Source: Synchiropus splendidus
Taxonomy: Eukaryota; Chordata; Actinopteri; Syngnathiformes; Callionymidae
Assembly: GCF_027744825.2 (NCBI RefSeq)
Contig: NC_071345.1
Span: 17,206,001 to 17,270,000 of the forward strand
Length of the DNA stretch: 64,000 nucleotides
Direction: 5' to 3'
The notes beneath the pieces were generated by a model that worked only from the letters and a program-made list of their open reading frames with translations, searched no databases and was not told where the DNA came from. A program made the position numbers and the translations under genes. This document shows, one piece after another, positions 36,404 to 49,694 of this stretch; position 1 is the stretch's first letter, and every line of letters starts with the position of its first letter.

Positions 36404-36840
36404 GCGAGGACTAGCTACTGGAACCGTACGAGGCGTAGCCTGAGTTGCATGAGTCTTCCACTCTTTTGTCATGGATGTCCAAACACAGCTGCATGTCCAG
36501 CTCCAGTGTCATCCCCATGTGCATATTGCATGGACAATCAACTGTGGGTTGGACATTTGATTTATTTTTCATAAGGAACAATGGAATGGCGTACACTGAC
36601 TCTTTAGTGTGACAGTTAAATATATCCTGCCGATGAATGCATCCCTCTCATTATGCCTCTGCTGCGGAGATAATGCCTGTCTGTGGATTTATTTTTATCA
36701 TGTGGATTTGTGACATACAATATGCCTTTTATTGATGTTTCATAGTGCTGAATTTCCTATTTTAATAGATGGATGTGATACTTTTTTTTTTCTCTATTGT
36801 GAATATATATAGTTAAATAAAATGCCTCTGGGTTACTGGT
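36404..36840 (+). other. tpbg: tpbg 3'UTR with polyadenylation signal
   Basis: The stop TGA ends at 36403 and AATAAA lies at 36816-36821, so the transcript likely ends near 36835-36845. The stretch is AT-rich toward its end. Confidence 0.65.
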
Positions 36841-37329
36841 ATCAGCTTTGTCTGAGGGCCCTTTCATCATGGGACTATGGGATGTGCAGAAGAGGAGTGA
36901 GCACGTACACACTAAGCATCAACCTATAAAACGTCACTTGACAGGTATACAGCAGTCATCAAGTCGCTTGTACCTCATACCATTGTCATGTGTTCAAGAG
37001 GTTGAGTAGTGACTGTATTTGTTTACGTCCTGCATGTTTTTCCCCCTCAATTTTGCATTCAACAGTTCTATTTGATCATTTTAACGTTAGCAAAATGGGA
37101 AAAAATAATGACCAGCAGGGGGAGTTAATGGCTGCACACGCGCGCAAACAGGGAGGACCTCTTACAATTGGTTCATATATATTATATAGTGTGAGATAGT
37201 AACCTTTTTTCCCCATTGAGAACGGTTTCTATCATTTGGTAAATTCTCACATGAACCAACTGCTTGTATAGATACTGTCAATCAAAAACCTTTTTTAGGT
37301 TCATCTGTCTGTCTCTTTTCTGACATCAT

Positions 37330-37680
37330 CATACATTCATTTTCTATCTCACATGGGCAACAGTCTCACCAGGAAGAGAACCCTGGGATGTCCGAGGTGT
37401 TCACAGGCCAGATGGGAGACATAACATCTCCAATTTGCCCTGGGTCTGTCCCGTGGACTCCTCTCAGGCGGAAATGCCTGAAACACCTCCCCAAACCAAG
37501 AGGCATGCTCTCAAATTCTGAGGAGCTGTGGTTGTACTCGGTGCCTCACCTGGATACCTGCGTTCCTAACACTATCCCTAAGGATGTGTCCAGTCACTGT
37601 CTGACTGTGTGGACCTTTTAAGTGAAGCTGACGGTCATTGATAATCGAAGGAGGATAACTGCCGGCTCAAAATTGTGCTG
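37330..37680 (-). mobile_element. Decayed LINE ORF2 C-terminal fragment
   Basis: Sequence such as cacaggccagatgggagaca, ccctgggtctgtcccgtgg and aacacctcccc resembles the antisense of a common fish LINE C-terminus (GRPRTRWRDYISRLAW-type protein when read on the minus strand). Stops and frameshifts break it. Confidence 0.6.
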
Positions 37681-38994
37681 CTTAAACATCTCATAAGATA
37701 CAACAGAAGACTGTCACTGTGTACTTGACTAGCGATTTTCTTGCATCCCACCCGCACGTAATTCAGCTAGGAAGCTTTTATAGTGTCACATCACGAGGGA
37801 TGGTCTTTTATATGACATATAAATGAGCTTAACAAACCTAATCAACTATTCTAAAACCATTTTATGTGCCTAATTCAGGAAGACCGGGAGCTGTTGTGAC
37901 GTTTTATGGGGAAAATTGAATCGTGGGCAGAGAATTCCAATTTAAATGAGCTACAAGTCTGAATATGAAGGTCGAAGCTGAAGGTTATCAGCGGCTCAAC
38001 CGGCTTCCTGTTGTGAATCTGATGGAAAGCAATGACTCCGAAGCTCCCCTTGGAAATGTCTTCAGCTGCAGCTGTCATTCCTAGCCGCCCTGACCGTCAC
38101 TTTAAGGTTTGCCTCTCAAAGCGCTTTGGCCGTGCCTTCACCCAAGACATACTCTGTCTGATGGCACATGGCAAATGAATACAAAATGAACCTGAAATTC
38201 ACAGGGGGCACAAAGAAGTATTATGGTAATGAGCTCAGGCAGCTCTGCGTTGCACGTGATCCTGTTTTAAGGGAACTTGCATCTCCAGAAAAGTGTTTCC
38301 CATCACCATTCTCTACCGTCAATTGCTATTTCTCACCAGTATGGTATGAATAAATAATTCATGCGTGCAACTCCTTTGAGGGCCAGGGAGCTACCATGCA
38401 TGTAACAGTATAGCAGTCGAAAAGAATAAAGCTGTTTGTTATGTCTGCGCGTACAGTAAGAATGAACTTCTGTGGCCTGTTGAAGAGCGGGGAGAGATAA
38501 TCATTCTCAATTCTCTCGTAGCCCGCAGCTACCACTCATCTCAGATTTCCTCTTCTCTAGCACTCCAATAGGGAAGTACTGCTGCCCGTCTTTTTCAGAA
38601 TTAATTTTTCTAAAGAGTGGAAATTAATTGTTGTCACACTGAAGGAGCCATAATTTAGAGTATCACTTTCTAATGATGAGCGAGAAATGGAGCGGTGTTT
38701 GACAATGGATGAGTTGTCTGGTGCTTCTGCTTTTGTTAGGTTGACAAACACAGCTGCTCCGGCCCTGTAAACTGAAGACTCGCTGTCACAGCTCTCTGAT
38801 TCGCACCTATGCGCAGAAACAACGCTGCCAAGCCTGGAAAAGTGTAGCATGCTTTTAATAGAATCACCAACATCTGGGGGTTTTGTCATACACACCAGAT
38901 TCCATGCACATTGTGAATTCACATCTGAAGTTACTTACTTGTGCTGCCATTATCAAATCATGTTTTGACGTTGCTCGCTTCAATTTCTTCAACG

Positions 38995-39430
38995 TCAATC
39001 CATCCATCTATCCGTCTTCCATTACTTATCCAAGTTGGGTCACCGGGGCAGCATGGGGAGTGAAGAGGGCCATACTTTCCCCTCCCCAGAAACCTCCTCC
39101 TGCTCCTCTAGGAATACCATGTTGTTGCTAGACCAACAAAGAGACTCCTTGGCGTCCTGGGCCGCCCGTGATCCCACCTGGAAATGTGTGGAACACGGGA
39201 GGTCCCCAGCACCGCACAAATGTGGCATCACGCATGCAGCCTGCAACAGAGATTGACCTATGAAAGAGCTTCCCCTTTTGATTAAGCTCTTTCTTCACCA
39301 TGACAGACCTAAACAGAGTCCTCACGACTGAGGACACTGCACCATCTCAAGCTCCGCCCAGAAATATTCAAACTCGACCTCCTGGGGAAGGATCTCTCCA
39401 CCAACCTTTTCCAATGGAGAACCATGGCCT
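38995..39430 (-). mobile_element. Second fragment of the same decayed LINE family
   Basis: Begins with catccatctatccgtcttcc, the complement of a gatg-type LINE tail. Then gggtcaccggggcagcat, ctttcccctccccagaaacc and gtcctgggccgcccgtg follow the order of the family consensus I remember. The region 39430-40400 may be more of the same element but is too decayed to call. Confidence 0.6.
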
Positions 39431-40424
39431 CAGAATCTTTCTCACGTTTTTTCACTTATATAGCTGCTAATCTTCCTAGCGACAACTAAGATACACAGCG
39501 ACTATTCAATTGGCTGAAAGCAGTGAGATTATAAGATTTCCAAACCAAAAACCATCAATGCGATGTCGACCCAATTGTAGGATCAGTCATGCAGAGAATG
39601 AACAGGTTCTGTAGTCCATGCTTCTAGAGCCCAACTCCAATTTGTGATCCACAAAACACATGGGAGCTGGTTGAGCAAAGGTCCATGAACTCTTAAAGAC
39701 CTTGCTGAAGGGGTTCGGATATAATACTGCTGTACTTGAATGTGAGTGTAGATCCTTCTTTGCAGAACTCCTGAAGAGATCTTCACTGTGGAAGCCAAGT
39801 GTGATTTCATTCAGCTGGAACACAGCACAGGTCTCCCAGTCCAAAGGCGCCTCTCTAAATGACTGCCTGTGGTGACAGCTGATCCCACTTGTGTCCCAAG
39901 ATGCTTCCGTAAACTATCCACCTTCAGAGAATGTCTCCAGTGTCTCACCCCATTGTACACATTTTTAACTCATTGCTGCTCCTCATTACTGCATGGAAGT
40001 ACCTTTCCATGATCTCACTGAACTCTTTTCTTACTCTTTACTTTTGGAAGAGCCAGATCATGCTGATACCTGTCAGCTGCTCAAGTCTACTGGAAACTGA
40101 CAGGCCATGTAATAGGCACGGAGCTGTAGATCTCATCGAATGATTACAGAGTTGATCACCAAAAACTCATGCTGACGCACAGTGTTTGTTTGGGACATGT
40201 TGCATCACGCACAGAAGTTCAAAAACCAACTACTATTCTGGCTTAAAATACATGGGCTGCTCTTCCCAATCCAAAACCCTTTCAGATTATGCGGTTATTG
40301 TCCACCTCTGGTAGAGCAATGGTGCGCCATGAACCCATTCATCCAACCACAAAGCAGAAGGATGGTGGCCCTGAAATTCCCTGGGGTCAACTACATACTC
40401 CAGGTCAAAGTGCGTACTGTATAC

Positions 40425-40515
40425 CAGGGGTGTCAAAGTGGTCCTCTAGGGGTTGCAGTGAGTGAAGATTTTTGTTCCAGATAGGCAAGAACAAAGACCT
40501 GTACCCACTGTGGCT
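40425..40515. mobile_element. Short hAT-like MITE fragment
   Basis: Begins with caggggtgtcaaa, a frequent end of hAT-type MITEs. It has inverted arms at 40456-40477 and 40489-40510 (17 of 22 paired) of the same type as those at 50.06 kb. Confidence 0.5.
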
Positions 40516-41059
40516 ATTTTTGTATCAGTCTGGGACCTCTTGCTCATGGGCTGAAACACTCACACTCTTAGGCTGCATCCACATAGAGACTCGATTTTCC
40601 TATTCAATATTTTTCCAGGACAATTTCAAGAAAAATGGAGGTGAGCCTTCCGCACGAACCCTCTGAAAACTACCAAAACATTTCATTCACTGCGCAAGCA
40701 GTCATACTCTGGGAGGCAAAAATATCAGGCAAAAATTCTCACGTACAGTGTTTATGTTCATTTTAACTATTGACTCCAACAGTGTAGCCAAAATGTTTTG
40801 ATTCGTAATGGTTGCCATTTCATCCTGTGATTTGAAATGAGTCTGTCTTTACACCTTATTCCCTGAAGTCAGGCTTTCTCACCTCCAATGTGTCCCTGGA
40901 GAAGAATGCAGGTGCACTACAGCCTTATGTTTCCACAGAGACCACCAGTGATCAGCCCTCCTCTTTACACTTCACGGACATTCATATCACAGAGTTGACT
41001 TCACACCACCACGCCTCAAGCTGCGCTTGGCAGCGCAGGTGTAATTATAGTGAGACAGG

Positions 41060-41075
41060 AAAAAAAAAAAAAAAA
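41060..41075 (+). repeat. A16 run
   Basis: Homopolymer in gene-free DNA. Confidence 0.9.
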
Positions 41076-42087
41076 CAGTGAGCGAGTGAACAGTGGAAGG
41101 GAAGGAAGAATGAAATAGATGAGCACTCCATGATCTATAAGGCTCCCTCTTCACCTTCTGTGGTCCACAGAGTGGCCCTTTTGTGCTTGTTAATGTTTGT
41201 CTCTTAGCAGCTTCGACGTTTAAATAGAGCCTCAAATTACTTGTGGCTGATTTCAGACCGGAGATGAAGCATCTCCCAGGAGTGTCCAACACAAGTAATG
41301 TTTCACCTATCAACACCAGCTTATTTTTAACATCCGCTTTCTTCTAAACCCACTGAACCCCCTACGAAAGTTGAGTGGTGTGCATTGGCCAGACAATTGT
41401 TCATAAAACACACAACAACTCATTCATGCTTTCTTTTGTATTTCTTTTCTTTATTGTTCTCCTTCAGAGGGTTGCAGGGGCCTGGATCCAAAGACTGAGA
41501 CGGAAGACCCCTTGGACCAAGGCCATTGCAAGGTGCATATCAATGTAGATAGATAAATACCCATGTGTACACTCACACCTGTGGAGACACAACATAACCC
41601 CAACCCAGGTCAGGGTTGCCTCAAGCTGGATTCGAAACCACCAGCAGCATGTGACCTCGGGGAACATATTTCAGCCAAGTTCATGCACTTTAAGTCTTCT
41701 CTGTTACAGACGAAAACAATGTTAATAAAGTTATTCTTTATTGTAAGTTGATCTAGATTACTTTCATTTTTTCTTTTCTTTAATGTTAGCAAGGATACAA
41801 TGTTATGCAGAGGTGTACTTATAATAATTTTATAGACAAATTTACATAGGCTGGCGGCCACGAAATGTATACTTCTTCCTTGAGGGGCAGCGCAACAGAA
41901 AATAATTGAGGAGCACTGGTTTAGATCAACGATAAAAAGCATAAATAAATATATAAATAAACATATTGAAACGCATCACGAAGGAATAAAAACATTCCTG
42001 TCAATTTAAGTTAGATACATTCACATAAGAATACACAATAAAACTTCAATAAATGAACCTCCACCTCACACATTTTTTGTTTCACAC

Positions 42088-42112
42088 ACACACACGCACA
42101 CACACACACAAG
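42088..42112 (+). repeat. (CA)n microsatellite
   Basis: CA array with one interruption (acgc). Confidence 0.9.
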
Positions 42113-42469
42113 CACATCTAACTTGTGTGTTCGTACAAGGCCAAACAATCAGGTGATACATAAAAAAATCCAAAACTTGTCAATCTACGGCTGTACTGTC
42201 GTAGCCCTATTCACAACAACATGAAGCTAGACGCAACAGTCTTGTTGAAGACTGCAGAAACAATTGCTCTCTCTCAAAGGCCTTTCGTTGCAAGAAAAAA
42301 AAGAAGCGTCAAACATGGCAAGAAAATGATGTTGATCGTGCTAAATAGGCTACTTTCTGCCAAGTTTCATATAGTCACCCTGCGACTACAGCGGCACAGA
42401 TGTTTTTCAAAGCAAAGAAAAGCAAAGATGCAATGAAATATTGTGTTTTTTACATATTTAATATTTTTT

Positions 42470-42880
42470 TGGCCTGGTGCTGAGAGACGGAGTGGCACGT
42501 TATCAGATTGTCAGAGGACTGTAATTACATTCAGCGCTGTACCGGTCTGTTTTCTCCACACACACCTGGTGGCCCCGCGAGTGACCTCTCCATCTGGAAA
42601 TACTGATTACATTCAGATGAGTAATGAGTTTTTAACATTAGATAACGATCCTGGAATGTCACTCGGGCCCAGCCCGGCGGACTGTCGCAGCGTGGAGAAG
42701 GGAGCGTGGATGGGTGAAGCATTGTATTGTCACCATCCTTCCACAGGGGACTCCTTGTTGTCTCTAATGTGGATTTATGATGTGGCGCATGAGCATGTTG
42801 TGGAAGCATCGCCCCCATCGAGCCTTGTTGCCTTTAATGAAGATGGATGGGAGCTGACAGGGCTGTGGCCTCTCTGAGCG
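42470..42880. promoter_or_regulatory. Candidate conserved non-coding element, downstream of tpbg
   Basis: Contains taattacattc, gattacattcag, ttatcaga (GATA-type) and CpG-bearing stretches in otherwise AT-rich DNA. A 144-codon open frame spans it but shows no recognisable protein. Conservation untested. Confidence 0.25.
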
Positions 42881-44953
42881 CGCTCAGTCATGCAGCGTGT
42901 GCCACATGTGCTGGAGGAAATCGTGGATGGTGTGGTGGAGTTATCTGCTTATTAACGGGGAAGGACTTTTGAAAATGTCTACGGCAATTGTTGGAGACAG
43001 ATTTTTATACATCAGAAGCTTCTTGGTGGCTTTTACAGGATCACGATCAAAGAGGAGGCTGAAACATTTACATCATATGATGGCATTTCACGTGTGACCT
43101 TTGACCCTTGGAAATCTGAGAGAACAACTTTAATTGTTCCACTTTAACTCCTTCTTTTTTTTTAATTAAAGTACTGCATCACTGTTATGAGATATGACTT
43201 GGACTCTGAGGTTGAAATTTCTTCCCTATTTATAAACACTTGTCCTTTATTTTAAAAATGGGGAAGTGGGATTAACATATTAATATTGATGAACTCATTA
43301 TAGAAAAAAATGAGACATTAACTTTTCACACGCAGCATTTTTCAGTCACCAATTCCAGGTGCACCACATAATGAAATGCAATGTCATGAACAAAATATTC
43401 ATGATGAAGAAGACAAAATTAGGTTGGAAAAGTATAGGTCAAAAAAACTTCAGGACAGAAGTACAAAATGTTGTTCTGTCTACATTCTGTGCAAAACAAG
43501 AGCAAGTCCAGTCTAATGTTTAAGCTCATGTGGACAGATTCAACTTCAATTTCATCATTCTGGTATCAAATATTGGAATGTAATTGCATTGAACTACGTG
43601 CAGTTTTAAACTGATTCATTCATAATCATTTCATTCATGTCTTAATCTAGCCACGGCTCCAAAAAATAAAAATAAAAATACAACAATAAATCTGTGGGTC
43701 AATATTAATCCATACACTGGTAAGCAAAGCAAACAACACAAAGGTATATAACACTGTGAGACAGATACACACTACAGACTCAGATTTTTGTTTTGCATCA
43801 ACTAGTAACATGTGCCTGCCGCATTTTTATTTATATATAATTTATTTATCATGATTAATAAATAAACACACTAGCGGTGCACCGATTGCTATATTTGAGG
43901 CAGATAGCCAAGTCCCAACAGGCCGATGCTGATTTTTGCCGTTTTTTTTTTCATTTTCCTGGACAGAGCAGTGTTTCCGAATGTGTTATATTTCCGGAGA
44001 AATGCGTGGTTTGGTTTGTCATTTTATACGTTGTGCTGTCAAATTTTAAAGAGTAACAGCATTTCTCCACATGTTTAAATATAAATAGCATCATATTAAA
44101 ATAAATAAATACAATATTGGCCTATATTTGTAATTTGAACTAACACTACTTTCAATAGTGTTGCCCTGAAACACACACACGCAAGTTTCAATATGAACTG
44201 GTAAAAATGGAAAGACATCAACATGTAAGAAAAGAACTGTTCAGTTAACATGAACATGAAATTAGCTCAAATAAAGCGACTAAGGAGGAATATCAATGCA
44301 CAATCTCTTTAACGCTGCAACATTGCAGACCCTTTGGTGACGCATATTTTCACTGATACTGTATCTCCTTTGATGTCATCATTAAAGTCGTCACTGATGG
44401 TACTGGTGCAAATCAATATACACAAATAAAAATGGACGCAGGGTAAGTGTTTGATCTCCTAAATCCCAAATGAATGTTGAAAAGAAACAGTATTGGTCAT
44501 GACTTGTGTCTGAATCTTCCTTCTTGCCCTCCAGCTTCGACAGACTCCCTTATTGAGAGTTTATTGTTGAAAAATGCCCATATTCTTGGGGTTATTTCAG
44601 GCAGCTTCATTGTGGATATTAATCTTTCACTTTTATGAATCCACAAGTCATTACTTGATGAACTCTGCGATACTGGTGAATTAAAATTGATGACGCCACC
44701 AAATCACATGGATGACTTTGGCGCTGATTTCCCTCCCACTCAATAGAAGATTTGATTGTGAGGGACTGTTCAATAAGTGCAGTGTTTACTTCTGTGATTG
44801 AGTTTGGAGACCCTTTTGGTGGAACACAAACTCTTCTCGCGCCCTGTTATTAACAAAAAAACATGTTTTGCAACCCATAATTCATTGCAGCCAAACAGAA
44901 CGTATCCCTCTCTCGTAAAATGGTGTGATCGCTGCCTGCTCTACCAACTAGGA

Positions 44954-44977
44954 GGCACAGTAGGATCCTACTGTGCC
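44954..44977. repeat. Perfect 24-bp palindrome
   Basis: ggcacagtagga followed immediately by its exact reverse complement, with no loop and a BamHI-type centre. The minus strand just left of it carries gttggtagagcaggc, resembling a tRNA A-box, but no B-box follows. Confidence 0.9.
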
Positions 44978-45460
44978 ATTTGAATGGGATGTGTACTACT
45001 ACTTTTTCTAGTAATTTTGTCTGTATTGGGTTAGAAAATAAAGCTGTGACCACCAGGTCGGCAATGTTTATGAATATGAGCTTCAGCTTGGTTTTCCTCA
45101 CATATCGGATTTAGTCAGTTCTGGTGTTTTACCACCTATGACCTTCAAATTCATATCCCAAAAGAAAGCGTTCCCCATACCAGAATGAGGAGCCCAAATA
45201 AAACCGAAAGAGAATTTATCGGGTCCTAGGTGCAAGAAATATGGTGTAAAATGAAATTCAATTCTTGGAGAGAATCCATTAAGATCAGTGTTTCTCCAAA
45301 AGAATGTTCATTCATAAAAGACTGAAATCTCAGGGAGAATGGCACCCAGGCATAAATCCAGGAATAAATGACAAAGTGATGGCACTTTTGGTGAAGACGC
45401 GGTAAACCCAGTGGAGAGTGATAAGTATACAGAAAACAAAAACAACAGATTCCTTTAATC

Positions 45461-45512
45461 CAGTAAAATGAGTTTGTTATTTGATCCAATAAAATGAGTT
45501 TGTTATTTGAGC
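45461..45512 (+). repeat. 26-bp tandem duplication
   Basis: Two adjacent copies around taaaatgagtttgttatttg with two to three differences. Confidence 0.85.
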
Positions 45513-46949
45513 TTGTCCTAAAAATCAGAGCAGATAAGATCAGTTTGCTCTACAATTATGCTAGTCACTGTCAGAAATGTCCTTCATATTTTTGGACTGT
45601 TTTTGTGAGGCTGAAGCAACACCCCACACCTGCCAGTGACATTACAACAGGAATCATTTCAAGCCACCATGCTTCTCAGGCAGTTTTTGTTGTGCAAATG
45701 GGTCGACATATTCACGTAAAATACAAGTGAAATGATGCCCTTACTACACAATAATTGGTTTTATTTTCCCTCGAAGCATAAACACACAAAGAGCGGTTAT
45801 TGAATTAAGTACTCTCTGTTTGCAGTAGTCTGGTAACCTGAGCTGCAACAGATAACACCTTCAGCCCTGAGCTCATGGAAACATCATCTGTGAGAATGAT
45901 ACAGCGCCATGTCACGGTGTGCCGTCAACAGAGCCGCAGCTCTGACTCAAGAAGAGTTGTGATCCCACCCTAGATTTTATCGCAACAAGGGATGACTAAA
46001 AACACCTGTACAGAAAATGGCAGGTAAGACAATGAGCCATAAACATGAGTGTTAATATTCCTGGGAACATACTGTCACGGGAACTGCATCCATGTTTTGT
46101 GCCATATCAAGTAATGTTTTTGGATCTATTTTTGGAGTAGAACTACTCCAGCTACAAACTACAGTTTTGGCCCACAACGCCACATATTTTTTCTTTCAAA
46201 GTCACCAAATATTGATTTAATTGATGTTAACTTAAAGAGGGATAATGAGTAAATGTAGCTGCTATACTTCTTTAGCTGTCTGTATGAAAACTGCAGAAGT
46301 GTAGTTGGTTCAAACAACTGCTAGGCTGAACTATGTGCCATTTTACAAGCTGCACTTTCAAAGTATTGTCCTTTACGCTGGACACCTTCTTATATTTCCC
46401 CTCAGTATATAAGCCTCAGAAGAGCAGTGAGTGACGTAATTTTCATCACAAAAATGCTCATCGGCTCTTGTCTTCAACCCCCAAACCAGAGCATGAAACA
46501 CTTGGTTGAAGTCATTGTTGTGAAGAATAACATTTGATGCAGATGTATCAATCATCAAAGAAGCCTTGTTCCTTGCAGGTTCTGACTAAATGATCACATG
46601 TTATGTTGCAATTCACGCCATTTTGGTTCCAGACCTTCGCCTTGAGGATATTTTCTTTGATTTTGGATTGACACTAACACACATAATGGTGATTTGTGAT
46701 TGTGAAATGAACGTGACCCCTTTCAAGGGTGTTCTTTTCTTGCTAGAGCTTGGATAATAAACTCCAACATTCTGGAAACTTCTTTGTAACTTGAGGCAAC
46801 TTCCAGCCGTCAAGACACTCGATGTCAAATCCGTCGACAGTGGCATAATAAATTCTTTTCACTATGATGACGAACTACTTGCAGAAAGTAATGAATCCAG
46901 AAAGTTTCCAGAAAGTGTGAAACTACCTTCGACTCACCTGACTCTCACA

Positions 46950-46995
46950 GAACGCTAGCGTGCCGCAGCACACTGGTTGGAAAACACTGCCCTGT
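46950..46995. repeat. Fragment of a common fish repeat
   Basis: agcgtgccgcagcacactgg followed by ttggaaaacactg resembles the end of a frequent hAT-type element. Limits are uncertain. Confidence 0.4.
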
Positions 46996-48699
46996 GGTTG
47001 ATGCTATGCAACTGTCACAACTCCGCCCCTGATCTCAGAGTCCACCCTGTCTTCCCACAGTCACCTGAGGGTGCAAAAACCCCGCTCTGCCCCTCAACCA
47101 ATAATGGTCTCTCATCAAGCCACTATCCATCTTGAACATCCCTTTATTTTTGGCTCTTGACTGTGTCTCTGTCTTGTGCCAGTTCATCTTGTCCTTGTGT
47201 GTTTGCTCTACTGCAAGGACATGTTACGGACAGTCTAGGGTTTATGCAGTACCTTACCAAAATAAGACAGAAAAACAAGGGCGGAGGAGACATAAGTAAA
47301 AAAAAAACAGAACCTAGTGAACATGACAAACAAAACGTAACATAGTCTACAGCACATGACAGTACCATTTTGAGTCTTGAAACCTTATCTGTCCACCTTT
47401 TTATTATTATTGCCCCCCTGTTTGGGCACTTCTGCATGAATGGACTGACTTCCTGTCCCCCCCCCCTGCCAACATCCAGCTGAAGTCAGTATAGGCTGAG
47501 TTTCACATCACTGACAGATGTTGACGCCGAGCTTGTTCCATCATTTGGGAGCCAAGACAGTAAACAGCCGTGAGCTCCTAGAGCGAGACAGATGAGCTCC
47601 TGTATTCTGGATGAGATGAAGAGATCTGATGGTACAAGCAGGCAAAGCAGCCAGGTGTGAGTTGCAGTTGTTGTGTGGGATAAGAGCCAGGACTACAACT
47701 AGTGATGCTAGCAGGGATTACAAGGGGAACTATCCTCCTGTTAAGAGTCATTTATTATGCCTTCTTGTTGTGGTGTGTGAAGAGGCGACCACTGAGCGAC
47801 AAAGGTGATACTAACTTGGGACAGGAATAGGAATAGACAATCCACTTTTGTTTGAGTATGGGATGACGCTGAAAGATGTCCAACCATGGTCTGAGATTTG
47901 TTTTGCCGCCCCCTATATTGGTTGCCTTTTCATACAGTGAATAACGTGGAGGAACGTGCAGAGACTCTTGTGGGACCCTACTGTAGAGGGACATGGTTCA
48001 GATACAGATCCTATATCCAGATGTTGATTGGTTGAGGTTCTGTATCTGGCTGTCCAGTGTGTCCAACATGGCGGCGAGGACAAGGGCGACCACAGAGGAT
48101 TGATTTGCAGCTGCAGCATTCTAGCGATGACGAAAAAGCGTCTGCATCAGAGAGTTGAGAGTTATCACTAACATTTATAGTAACTGTGATAGTACCAGTT
48201 TTACGTCTCCTAGGGGCATAAATATTATTCATTCAGGGTTGAAATGTGTACTTCTTTTATTATTATTAGCTTTGGAAATCCATTGCAAAGCTGCTGATAA
48301 GAGTATCACAATGTAATGCTTTGATTTTAGCTGAAGACCATGACATATAAACGTCATTAATTGCCGCTGACTGATAAACATCTATCAGAGTTATGAAAGC
48401 ACAGAAAATAAAGTAGAGACTTGAAAATATTTCACAAGCCACAAGGGCTGAAGCCTTTTGAATTGTTTTGTCACGAGTTTCTACTTTACTATTACAAAAA
48501 TACTAGAGAAAGAAAAGGTATTTGTCGTCGTGTTTTAGCCTTTAAACCTACAAATTCCACTGGATGATGTGAGAATCAGCTTTCATCAGCACACGCACAG
48601 TTTGCCTCTCCCTCATCTGCAAATAAAGCGTGACATATTTCGGACACCTACAGTGAAACTGGAGTGGCTGAGTTATATAATCTGAGGTGAAGAGCGAGA

Positions 48700-49170
48700 G
48701 AACAGAGCTGCCTCGGCTGCTGGGAAGTGATCTCTGTTGATTTTTATCCCGCGTCTGCACTTTCTTTCTAATTGTGTTTCGCGTGATCGTGAGAGGAGTT
48801 GAAATTGCATCTTTCTATGATGTACTGCTCAATTTCTTGTTTGTCCCAGCTGGCGCTGGACGTCCCAGGAGGTAGGAATCACCGAGGATGTGATCAATAA
48901 CTTACAGAGAAAGCCAGAAATCATCAGTTTTCGCCCAGATGCACCGCAGGTAGGGAGAATTTGCTGAAGGTAACGGTTCGCAAACATGATGATCGAGCGA
49001 CACGGCTGTCCTGTGCGCTTGTTTTGCGAGGCCATATGGTCAGCGGGGGACAACATTAAACGCTTGGTAATATGATGTAGATCAGCGGAGGGTGTCTGAG
49101 TGAATAATGGCCTGCGCAGCGAAGCAGCAGCACAGCACCGTGAGTGCGTGTACAAGGCCTTGCGCAATAA
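48700..49170. promoter_or_regulatory. Candidate conserved non-coding element
   Basis: Unique-looking, balanced composition with a 112-codon frame on the minus strand that is not protein-like. Enhancer status is a guess from composition. Confidence 0.2.
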
Positions 49171-49694
49171 CCCCTTTTAAAATTGTCTACTTTCTTCCCA
49201 CAAATTGGGATGCGCAGCAGGCCTTGAAGAAACAGAATGAAAACAGACTTTTAAAAGCATTTTTCCAACTAAGCAGGCTTCACTGACTCATCTACAAACA
49301 CTGCTTGTGGTTCCTTCTTCTGCTGTAGTTCAGATATGACAGATTCCAATTGCTCCCATAATCCTCCATCCTTAGCCCTCAGGATCAATCCTCAATCTAA
49401 ACCCTCATTAGGCTGTTTGGGACTTTGTGAGACATATGAATGGGGCACCCCTTTGCTGATATGTCCTCAAACTGTGGGAGCCAGCAGTGTCCAGTCTGTC
49501 AATTCAGGAGATGTAGAAGACCTGCAAAAGATCGTAAAATAAAAGTACAGATCATACTACAATGAGGTACTTTCTGGTTTTCGTAATATTTACGTCTCCG
49601 TTTTCAAAGAAAATACATTTATAGCTTGCTTTTTATTGGCTGAAAGTACGCAAAACATTCTGGGTAGTCTGGGTATTTGTCAATCCTGAGGTAG

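Larger units (their letters stand above)
40516..42460. other. Gene-free stretch
   Basis: AT-rich with the A16 run, the CA array and a decayed repeat near 41.47-41.68 kb (ctggattcgaaaccaccagc, a tRNA-SINE-like phrase). Nothing coding seen. Confidence 0.5.
42881..48699. other. Gene-free stretch
   Basis: Contains the palindrome at 44.95 kb, the tandem duplication at 45.46 kb, a ggtgcaccgat repeat-like phrase at 43.88 kb, and a C-run near 47.46 kb. No coding exon recognised. Confidence 0.5.

Noticed and set aside
42443..42877. 144-codon ORF downstream of tpbg
   Set aside because: No recognisable domain and no splice or start context; more likely chance openness in a GC-balanced stretch.
44925..44953. 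tRNA A-box-like sequence on the minus strand
   Set aside because: No B-box downstream and no cloverleaf; only the first half of a tRNA-like sequence.
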